The notes under the pieces: generated by a model | Seen by the model: only the letters and a program-made list of their open reading frames with translations | Databases searched by the model: none | What the model was told of the DNA's origin: nothing | NCBI GenBank assembly: GCA_034190875.2 | Contig: CM067358.1 | Span: 46,025,799-46,089,798, forward strand | From: Urechis unicinctus | Lineage: Eukaryota > Annelida > Polychaeta > Xenopneusta > Urechidae | DNA length: 64,000 nt | Reading direction: 5' to 3' | In this document: positions 33,459 to 42,800 of the stretch, piece after piece | Position numbering within the stretch: position 1 is the stretch's first letter | Layout of the letters: each line of letters begins with the position of its first letter | Translations under genes and position numbers: made by a program

Positions 33459-33901
33459 ATGGATACCAGGCAATTACACGAGCTCTTACAAAAAGACGCT
33501 TTCACTCGAGCTACTGTGCGCGGAGTGTTTGCGCGGAATAAATTACCCCGCCATGTCAACTACCCCAGCGGTTTCGTTTGTAATACGGATCCAGCTTCCA
33601 AAAAAGGCAAACACTGGATTGCTATTTTCATTGATCATAATGAACGAGGCGAATATTTTGATTCTTACGGACTACCTCCTATTCATAACGTATTTGTGAA
33701 GTTCTTGACCAAGCATTGTGTGAACTGGACTTATAATACAAAGCCATTACAAGACTTTAATTCCAATACTTGTGGACTTTATTGTTTGTATTATTTAAAG
33801 AGACGATGTCGTGGATAAGTTTGAACCAATTGCTGGCTGTATTTACCGACGATTATTCAACCAACGATAAGCTGGTGACATGTTTAATTCAAGGCAAATA
33901 A
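33459..33901 (+). CDS. PRO: Adenain-type cysteine protease (C-terminal frame change)
   Basis: Matures capsid proteins in the family. Starts at ATG 33459, 2 bases after the capsid stop. Expected catalytic residues are visible: His52 in GKHWIAIF, Asp68 in YFDSYG, Gln98 in PLQ and Cys105 in NTCGLYCLYYL. The continuous frame ends at 33818 (RRCRG, TAA 33816). The adjoining frame continues with ISLNQLLAVF to TAA 33899-33901, so one base appears to be lost near GGATAAG (33811-33817). All catalytic residues lie before the break. AATAAA at 33897-33902 overlaps the downstream stop and probably ends the whole plus-strand cluster. About 147 residues is short compared with adenain but usual for Polintons. 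Confidence 0.93.
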
Positions 33902-34063
33902 ACAACGCGTGTTGAAAATGTACGACGTTTTTATTCTTAGTTTCTCTCACATCCTTTAAACATCAATTTCTTACAGAGCACACATCCATCGATTACATAA
34001 CACCTTCACTTCAATTTATTACATATTAACACATATCAATTTCTTAAATAGCATATTAATGTA
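33897..34063. terminator. Convergent 3' ends with polyadenylation signals on both strands
   Basis: The plus strand has AATAAA at 33897-33902. The minus strand has AATAAA (TTTATT at 34015-34020), about 45 bases past the polymerase stop. The stretch between the convergent genes is AT-rich and holds nothing else. Confidence 0.7.
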
Positions 34064-37000
34064 TCACACATCTAAAGGTTTAGTGCTTACACCGTCTGCA
34101 CTCACAATTCTCTTGGGGTAAAAATAACTTAATCCATCTCTAATTTGCGTATACGAATACATTGTGTTATTGTTAATGCGAAAGCCACGGTTCACACCAC
34201 GACCTGATTTTTGTTCTCTCAGCACATTCATATATTTCTCCTTGTTCAGGTCGTTTTGACGTTTATTGAGTCCTTTACACGAGGCTTTATCCGTAGTTCC
34301 ATAACAGTAATAGGTTTTACTGCACAGTCCGATAAAACCATCTCCACTCCACTCCTCTTTAAATAAACCCCGGGGTACGTTTATCATATTTTTGGCGGGT
34401 CACACAGCACGGTTGAGGTACCCACGGGGTTCCGTTCGTTTTACACTGTATAAAGTCTTTGTTGTGATCATCACACGCTACAGCTGGCAACCACTGAGGG
34501 TATTCTCTGTAAAATTGTTCTTTCATGTTGGGTTTGATGACATCTGTTAGATGACTACTACTAAGAGCGATATAACTACTATCAGTGTCCATCTGTACAT
34601 AGGCAAAATCACATCTCGCGACATACTTATCAATAAAATCATAGTAAAATTCCAGCATCCTTAATTTGGCGTATTGATAAACAAAATAGCCTATTTGTTG
34701 GGGTAAGTCGAGATCAATGGTGGTTTTGGCCATGTCGAATTCAAACAGGTTGGGGGTTAATTCGTTCAAGGCTCTGAATCTTTTGTCGTTGATCAATTTC
34801 TTACCCTCTCGGTAGTCGGCGTATTTGACATCACGGTGTTTAGTTTTATCCGTGACGCATTTACCTACAAACATAGACAAATTAGTATAAATCAACAGCA
34901 CTTGACGGGTATTTTTTTTTAATTTTTTTTTTAAATCATAAATTTGAAATAAATTTGAAAGTAACAATTAAATCAATATATTTTACAATAATACATTTTA
35001 GTATATTTACCATAGGCCGAATTTCCAAGTAGCTTAAAAGTTTCGGCTATAACGGTCTGACTCGGGTCGACATCACCCCCACGTCTACACACAAACAAGA
35101 ACATTATCAAAAATAAAATTCAACGCTTGAAAGAGTATATCACATATAACTATAAGAGTATATCATATATATATTCGTACATACCTGGCGTCTGATACGG
35201 TCTCGGCAAATCGTTTGAAACAGGCTGTGGGTTCATACTCCAGTGTTTGGTATATCTTTGTGATCACCAGGCCATGTTCCAAGTACCATTTCAGTAGTGG
35301 GCTAGCAAGCAATATTTTCACACCTTTGTAGCTCCCTATCAACGTCCGCCATTCCGTCTATTTGAAAATAAATAATGAAAATCGTTATGATATCATAGTG
35401 ATCGCAACAAAATACATTATGATCCCACGCCCCTTGTCACCTTGTGTACTTACTTTCATAATGTCCCGTTGTTCAGCATAGTCTCGCATAAAGGGTCCGA
35501 TTTCATCTCGGGTCAGTTCAGTGTTTTTGAATATAGGGGTCATTTCACTGAAATAGTCTTTAAGGGTTTCTGGTACGTGTATATCTACTTCAGCCATTCC
35601 AAAAAAGGTTCCGTCACGTATATTGGCTATGAGCTGTTTTTCCGTCAAACCGGTTCGTAGTGGTTGCGGTCGACTGTACGTGAACGCTTTGATCTGAGGG
35701 TCTGTTTTTCGTTTTTTTTTCGTCCATTCACATTCCCACACAGCTACGACATCATAACCTAATCCTCTCAAATACTGGGTATTTCTTTCTGTTTCGGTAT
35801 ATAAATCACTCATTAGTTTTCCACTGATGGGGCTATGGGTCAATTTCAGACACGGACAGCCATGCCATACACATCCGTGAAACTGATATACTGTTTGCGT
35901 TTCTTTACACCACCCGTCTACGGGTAATCGCCGGGCGCCAATTCTTTTTTTTCCCCTCTCTGTTTAGACGATGTTGTATTTGATTTTGTGAGCTGTGTGC
36001 TATCCAAGCCAACCATTCATCCGCTATTCCGCCTTTTCGGGTCTGAATTGGTTTAAACTCAGGCGCGTGACGTCGGGTCGGAAAGTTGGCTGGCATGGGT
36101 TTGAGCCAATGCCCATAGATAAAGCGCATTCGCATCATAACCTACGATTCCTTCACACAACTTCGATTCATTTCCGTTCTGTTCACGCCTGATGTAAGTT
36201 TTTCCTTTTTCGTGGTAACGATGAAAGATGATTGAGGGTCCGCCCACTATTCCATTTTTAATCAACCAATAGATGTCGTTGTTCTTTTCGTCAGGTAAGG
36301 TAAAATAATCTTCCAAGTCTTGAAATAAATATCGCATGGTTAATCCGGGCACTGATATTCCATCCTTCAACATATCTATACCTCTCTCACTGTAAAAACG
36401 ACTCTGTTTCTCTATGGCTTCCAGAAACGGTTCGACATCTAAATTGTTGTAATATATCAAAAATCTTTAAAAAATATGACTGCTTCCCACGCTTCTTGAC
36501 ATTCAGCGTATTGGTCTGCTGTAATGTTTTCTTGTTTTAACGCACTGTAAAAAGCTGCATGGGGTGGTAATTCTGTATTTTTCAAACGATCGAGTGTCAC
36601 CCATTCATACGGGAAATACCCTTTTTCTGTTCGCATTGAATGGCTCGTAGGTATTTGTCGTATGTATATCCAGGTGCAATAAAGTTGGTGATATCCAAAA
36701 ACCGTACATGCTCCGTTTTCAATGCACATGAATGAGTTATTTCGTTTGATGGTATACTTGATCGATGAATGTTCTTGCAGGTAAGTTGTCAACGGTATTT
36801 TCACAAGGTTGAGGTCATAATTCGATGAGTTGAATCCGACTAACGGTAATACATGTAAATAGTTGTCGAATTTTTTCTGTAATTTCTGCAATGGATGTTC
36901 TCCCTTGACGACCGGGTCCAGTTGATACGCTTCATCGATTTTCTCTTGTAACTGGGTTAGGGTAGCTTCGTATTGAGCAAGCATCAGTAGATAGGCGGCG

Positions 37001-38286
37001 TTTGATATCTCCTCTATATAAATCATCATCCTGTCAATCAATGTTTGTGCGTTTCCTTCCGTTACAAAGCATTTTGGTTCTGTATAATCAGGTACATTGC
37101 TGCATACACTCACTGATAACGGTACGTGTTTTTGGTCCCAGGTGACTTTGGGTGAATTGACGGGTAGGTTGTCTTCTCCAAAATAACTTTCAAAATCATA
37201 GGTGGCTCTGTAAGGGTAAATACCGTCTTCTATTTCGATTCCTTCGTCCCGTAACGCTTCAAAGATAGTGGGTGGTAGATGAAAAACACCGCCTGGGTAC
37301 TTGTATTTCGTTTCCACAGTACATATGTTTTCGTGGCGATGTAGTTTTTTTTCTCACTTTTCCACAGCTTCTGACAGGTACCACAAATATATGATTTGCT
37401 ATAAAGGTCAAAGTTTTTGATGTAACTAAAGTGATTTTCGTACAGGTTCAATTTCAAGGTCGCGGCGAATTTTGTGCGCGTTCGCTTGACCAAAGTAGCT
37501 ACCTGAAACACATATAACAAATCGATCACATCTCATATTTCCATTTCGATATCAAATGATTACATCGTTTATGTTGTTACTTCTGTTTAATCACTACAAG
37601 ACACACTTACTTGATTCTCGTCTAGCGTATACACGGTGATATTCACTTTGAATTGTTTTGCTAGTCTTTCGACGTCTTCAAGGGGTACACCTGCAAATGT
37701 TTTTTTCTTTTGTTTTGGGTAAGCAGTCTTTAACAATGTTTTTTGCTGCATTCTCTAGACTCGTGATCTTCACTCCTCTATGTAAAGCCAAAAAAGCACA
37801 ATCGGTCTTGATACGGTTTACCCGTTTGTTGACTTTGCTCTAACAAGTTGATGGCTCTGTTTGTTTTCAGGTGTTCCGGCATAACGGGTGGTGGGTAGCC
37901 GATCACGTGATCTTCAATTGGGTTCACAAAGATGGTCAAATTAGTCACTTCCTCTACACTCCATTTCGAATCCGGTCGTTGGTTCTGGGGTAGGTTAATG
38001 TCTCTTTGTGTTATTTCACGCATAGCCCTCTCAAAATCATCGGCATTCCGTACGACTAGAGGGGTTGGTAGCATTCGATGGTTGTTGACGGACGAGTGAA
38101 ATACCGCAATTCCTTTTTCTTTGTGACGTAATAAGAATCCATAACTCCCGTTGATTTTAAAGGCTGAATCGCATTCCTCAAATATATTGGGAAACTTCTT
38201 TCAGCATAAATTATTCGAGCAATGAAATCACTTTCCTTTAAAAAATAGCCTTCCAAAGCGCGTATGAGTACGAATAGCTCTTTCAT
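34064..38286 (-). CDS. POLB: Family B DNA polymerase, protein-primed type, five exons
   Basis: Replicates the element. Exons on the minus strand: 38286-37611, 37502-35454, 35357-35185, 35084-35011, 34864-34064, separated by four introns with GTAAGT/GTATGT/GTAAAT donors and TTTCAG/AAATAG/TGTAG acceptors. I start at ATG 38286, 35 bases after a TCAGTC initiator. Landmarks in order: CFLALHRG-like N-terminal motif split by a frame change (about 37780-37800), Cys2-His2-type knuckle CGTCQKLW, exonuclease I DFESYFG (near 37190), exonuclease II GFNSSNYDLNL (near 36825), motif A GYDANALYL (near 36130), FHGCVWHGCPC, motif B KLLGNSAYG (across the third intron-flanked exon, 35011-35040) and motif C MDTDSSY (near 34585). 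As written the frame is broken at least eight times, each a single-base change in a run: 38114, 37790, 37700, 37345, 36459, 36097, 35945 and 34365. All catalytic motifs remain readable. Confidence 0.93.
34865..35010 (-). other. POLB intron 4 (146 bp)
   Basis: Donor TATG|GTAAATATAC and acceptor CTATGTTTGTAG|GTAAATGC on the minus strand join motif B's YG directly to KCVTDKTKHRD in frame. A TACTAAT branch-point-like sequence lies about 20 bases from the acceptor. That stretch (34873-34899 on the plus strand) is identical to coding bases 25570-25596 of the 77-aa gene. Confidence 0.88.
35085..35184 (-). other. POLB intron 3 (100 bp)
   Basis: Donor CGCCAG|GTATGTACG and acceptor TTTGTGTGTAG|ACGTGG on the minus strand. 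Splicing joins SDA-R to RGGDVDPSQ and keeps the frame into motif B. Confidence 0.9.
35358..35453 (-). other. POLB intron 2 (96 bp)
   Basis: Donor ATGAAA|GTAAGTACAC and acceptor TTTTCAAATAG|ACGGAATGG on the minus strand. Splicing joins DIMK to TEWRTLIG in frame. Confidence 0.92.
37503..37610 (-). other. POLB intron 1 (108 bp)
   Basis: Donor GAATCAA|GTAAGTGTGT and acceptor TATATGTGTTTCAG|GTAGCT on the minus strand. Splicing joins YTLDENQ to VATLVKRT in frame. Confidence 0.92.
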
Positions 38287-38320
38287 AGCTGAGGTGAATG
38301 CGAAATCGAGAATGCTCGAC

Positions 38321-38354
38321 TGACAGGGGGGCAACTCACAATGACTAATTTATC
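38321..38354 (-). promoter_or_regulatory. POLB core promoter: GATAAAT box and TCAGTC initiator
   Basis: On the minus strand GATAAAT (38354-38348) lies 32 bases before the initiator A at 38321 within TCAGTC. The first ATG is at 38286. The spacing matches the plus-strand promoters of the element. Confidence 0.55.
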
Positions 38355-38548
38355 AAATCGTTTGACATGAGTCGTTATTTAATTAAGATAGATGCGCATC
38401 GTGAATTCAACGATCGGTAAATCACATTACCAGCTTGTGTAATTATACCACAGATTCATCGAGTCCGATTAATAACACAAACACCAGTATAACATTTTAT
38501 ATATTTATATTTATTTAATTTTAAAAATATTTAAATTTTCTTCTATCT

Positions 38549-38921
38549 TCATCCTACAAACAAAACAAATTATTTTTTTGTTTTAATCTCTAAGAATAAA
38601 ATAAAATTCCAGAGAATCTTAAACATTTGCGGTACTCACTGTTTTTTAATAAATGTTTGGGTTCCCTGCAAACAAAGAAATATAGACTTATAACAGATAC
38701 AAAAGTCAACGAATCTATACTATGATATAGCGTGTTTTAAGCGAATACTCACAGTACGGGATAGCCTGTTACGAGAGACCCGCCCTTGTTATAACTTTTA
38801 CCCACTTGGTGGGGGCTGAAATATATCCAGGATACGCCCCTGTCACGCCAACTATATTTTCGAATCGCTTATAAAATACGTTTTTAAATCCAAAATATTC
38901 CACAATATCTGGTTTTGCCAT
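38549..38921 (-). CDS. Candidate small spliced gene, unknown function
   Basis: Three exons on the minus strand: 38921-38753, 38665-38640 and 38553 onward. Donors are ACT|GTGAGTATTC and ACA|GTGAGTACC; acceptors are CTTTGTTTGCAG|GGAA and TTGTTTGTAG|GATG. A TATAAAAA box lies at 39001-38994, about 80 bases before the ATG (ATGGCAAAACC), and AATAAA follows the last exon. The first exon reads MAKPDIVEYFGF and ends GAYPGYISAP; to stay open into exon 2 the frame must change once, at the run of five G (plus strand 38811-38815), the same kind of break seen elsewhere here. Protein would be about 65 residues, no domain recognised. It could also be a 5' leader exon set of POLB, but POLB seems to have its own promoter. 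Confidence 0.4.
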
Positions 38922-39611
38922 TGTAATGTTCACTAATTCCGGATAGTGGAATTATTGAATCTTGATTTGGTAGGATCCGTAGAAACAAAATGATTTTTAT
39001 AAATATGCTCCATGCTTGTTATTTTGAAATATTCCAGAGGAAAACTATTTTGAAGTAAAGTTACCATCCGCTATTTGTAACCCATAACTCCACCCCCATT
39101 TTGAGAAATATCCAATGGTCAACTTTTAATCCATCTGTCGTTATATTCTCAATGAGAGTTACAACACACTTAAAGACATCTGTCATTTTTTCCCTCCTAT
39201 GAAAGACTCATATGCTAGTAAGATTCATTCACGTGAAAACTTCAATCGACCAACATATCTAACGAAAATTGACTTTTAATACCCATTTACAATCTCCTCA
39301 ATAAAACTATCGAAAATGACCTCACCCAAATACCGCCCATTCATCACACCAGGTCGAAAGTCAACAACCTTCCTAAGGACATAGCCCCAAATGAACTCAC
39401 TCGAATACCGTACATCGCGTTACCCTCCTAAGGTCACCTCAAGGTCACCACATGTCATGGGATAAAAGGAAATATACCAACAAATCACCTCGTAAACACC
39501 GTCTTCATATCTGAACAGATGGTGAATACTCCACTAACATTAACACTATCCTTCACTTCTCTTTCAACACCATTACCGCTAATTGAACTCCTTCTCAATA
39601 AAACTCCCAAA
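38922..39611. repeat. Right subterminal region with degenerate TIR-like repeats
   Basis: No gene. Contains diverged relatives of the inner TIR motif TGACCTCATCCAAAATAGCG: TGACCTCACCCAAATACCGC near 39320 and TGAACTCACTCGAATACCG near 39392, each with similar leading sequence (CTCAATAAAACT at 39297 and 39594). AAGGTCACCTCAAGGTCACC near 39430 adds further GGTCA half-sites. Such subterminal arrays often bind transposition proteins; that is inference. Confidence 0.6.
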
Positions 39612-39818
39612 AATGACCTCATCCAAAATAGCGCCCCTCCATGAGGTCACCAAGGGCGCAAAGATTTCAAGGGCGGAAAATAACGGAACAGATGGTGAAA
39701 TCACTTTCTGAAAGGTCAGATACCGCACCGTGCAATCAGCGAAACATATATTACCATAACGTTATTCGTACAGTATCAATTTCCAAACAAGGTGTGAAGG
39801 GGTACGTGTATCACTACT
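39612..39818. repeat. Right terminal inverted repeat
   Basis: Inverted counterpart of 24200-24442, ending GGGGTACGTGTATCACTACT. It is 36 bp shorter than the left arm through indels in its middle third; both the outer end and the inner 90 bases match exactly. Confidence 0.95.
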
Positions 39819-39824
39819 AACGCT
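39819..39824. repeat. Target site duplication AACGCT, right
   Basis: Exact copy of 24194-24199, directly after the terminal CACTACT. Confidence 0.97.
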
Positions 39825-42800
39825 ATTGTACATGACAATCAACTTTTATTCAGAGGATACCTGAACACCAAAAAACGCATTTCAATAATGTCGTCTTCTG
39901 CTTTTGTATTGCGGTAACGCACTGTATTCCCAGTATCATTGGAATGAATATGCGTTGATATTTGTAATGAAACCGCGAGTTTAAAGTTGAATTGTATAGA
40001 GATTCAGTTGCTAGCATCGCATCCACACAATTTCAATTCATTCGATGGGTTTACCTTAATTCAAGTTCTGGTTTTGTTCTTGAATGACGGTAATCCTGAA
40101 TATATGCATTACTTTTGGCCATTATGTAAAGCAGAGCGACCAAGCGACGTCTATGATGACAATTAAAAGTCAAGTGGTGCTCCTTACTCATTTCCTGTGC
40201 CAAAGACAGGTTATATTTAGCTGTGGGCATTAAATAGATGAACAGCATCCCATTACTCAAATTACAAGAATATGGATGAGGAGGAATAAAATAGTTGCAA
40301 TTCTAGTTGCACTTCTTCCTTACATTCGTAATAGTAAATGAGACATAATAACTTAGCTAGCTTATTACACTACATCATAGAGAATGATGATGATATTATA
40401 CCGAAATGCGTACAGGAACTATCATGTCCACCCATTTGATCTAAAAATATCGAATGTCACCATATATCACACAAAATGCACAATTATAAGCTATACGTTG
40501 TGCTACACATATAATTACAATACCTGCAATAATTTACCAGTAATCGCTGTAACGGTGCAAGCATGGGTCGGATTGACTGCAAAATGTATGTGTCAGTCAA
40601 GCAAAAATCGTTTTATATTCATATGAATATCGCTTGAAAATACTCAGCGCATAGCTATGTTATATTGTGAAAAATAAAATTTATTCAACCCTAATACTCT
40701 GATATTCTGATTCACTTGCAAAAGCTTGTCATATTTTTACTAAGCTACTTTATACAAAAACATAAAGTTGAAATAAAACTCAGCATTCTAAACCATCGCT
40801 TACTATCTACCGACAATCGCATGTGGTTAAACTGTCATGATCAAGCGACAACGCACGTTCTTAGATCACTTTTAATACTGATTACCGTGGCAAAGATGTG
40901 TATAAAGCCTTGATATTGCAAGTTCATTAAGTTTGCATATCTTCCTCAAACACAAATGTTCCAAATGACAATGAATTGCTTTGCACAATGAAAGCCTTCT
41001 CAGCTGATGATATACGAGCCCAACATGCAGATGATGCACCAGTCTGAATGCCTTCCTTAATCCGCTTACACAAACGGTAATTGGATTGGATGCGCTACAT
41101 TATGCTTCAATGCGCCATTGACCGTTGTCTGAAATAAATTGCAATAAGTATCGCTCTTATGGTTAGACGAGCTCAAATAAAACGGCTTAGAGCCATTTTG
41201 AGTTTTGTAATTGGTTAATGACAAGGTAAATGGTACTCCACTTTCATTTCGGCCACGGATGTACAGACATAAGCACTCCATGGATACAAAATACCTGCTA
41301 CGTACTTTGGAAATATGGTTAACGGTGGCCTCTTGCCGATTGTCATTGTTCACACTGATGCATATGTTCGATATCCTGGTAAATGATACTGCGAGAACTG
41401 CAAAACTACGAAAATCATGGATATGTAATATAACCTTTATGTTTTCACTATCATTTTACATGCTAAATTCTATTAAAACATTTTGTAATACTAAAACTGA
41501 CTTGCATAAAGTCGTTCATAATCTTTGTTAACAAAAAATTTATTGATTTGTTCCGCAACTATCACTAGCCATACGTCCTTTCACAAATGAACATTTTATG
41601 AGCATAGCTGATGCATGCAACGATTGTTTAGGTTCGCTAAAGTAGGATGGCACAATGGCTGAACTTTATCACGGGAGCTACATGCAGGGTCTGTCGTATT
41701 GGTAGAAGCTTTGGGCATAAATGGAAATCCCCTCGTTATAGCCACAACAGGACAGTTGAGAAATGCAATAAACTCAGTCTTGAGCGAAAACGTGGCGTAA
41801 AAGCCCACATAACCATTTGCAAATAATGGCGACGATCACGCTGGCTTTCAGGTATGACTGTTCCCATTTATTGCTGCTCGTTTCGCTGATTTGTCGTCAC
41901 CAATATCCGGCGCAGATAATTTCAGAAGCTAGTTTCTGGTTACGGGTATCACTAGGGCGATGATATTATTATACGTTGTAATGGGTCGCAACGATCACGG
42001 TCGCACTGATAGGATAAATGTATGCCCTTTTAGAACACCGATGAGTAAGTTTCTGTATCTATGACGATGAAGGGCGAAAAAAAAGTATCACAGCGCGTAG
42101 GTCTTATTCTGCGTTGCATTAATTGCTTGGCGCGATAACGATAAAGTGATTTAGCCACTTTAAACGGAACCCTCAGAGGAACAAAAAAAAACATTTTGCT
42201 TTTGCGAAATACTTTATGCAAATGCAGCATCTTGCGTAGCAGTTTTGAAATTTTCATACGCAAGATTATGTCGTACACTTTCGTAGGGCACGTCCATTAG
42301 CTAAGCGGTTTTAATTTTAGCATGTGCTCTTTAACAATCGCGAACGGTTAGAGTTTGAGAGCAAGAAAGTACATTGTATGCATCGGTACTGAATTAAGGT
42401 AAATGCAGGCTGCATATATGTCGTGGTGACGGTGGTTGTGACTTTATTGCATTTACGAATTTTGCTTAGCAGAGTGATATTGTGGTTACAATTTTTGCAA
42501 CATTACTTTAGGTCACTTATCAAGACCTATTTTGTTTCACTCAAAGTTGCTAGGAATGATTATTGAAACAATACACTTGCATCTATATCGATACGTTATG
42601 TTCAAGACTATGTTAGTTTACATCTGCGAATCAAAATAGTTCATACATTTATGAGAGATGTTATAGCACTGATTTCGTTTATTGTGGTTAAATATACATG
42701 TAGCGCACAAATATGTCTGGTTACAGTACTGCATTTGGTGACATTCAGAAGCAAGAATAAACTCGCCGATTACCTGATATGCCAGTTTGCTTGAAAATAT

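Larger units (their letters stand above)
24200..39818. mobile_element. Polinton/Maverick transposon, both ends present
   Basis: A 15,619-bp element bounded by inverted repeats that begin AG and end CT, flanked by a 6-bp duplication. It carries the diagnostic Polinton set: family B DNA polymerase, retroviral-type integrase with chromodomain, FtsK/A32-type packaging ATPase, adenain-type protease, a major capsid protein and penton-like proteins. The order is ATPase, small structural genes, integrase, membrane protein, penton-like pair, pVI-like protein, capsid and protease on the plus strand, with polymerase convergent on the minus strand. Many genes contain single-base frame changes, so the copy as written is not intact. 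Length is within the usual 15-20 kb. Confidence 0.97.
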
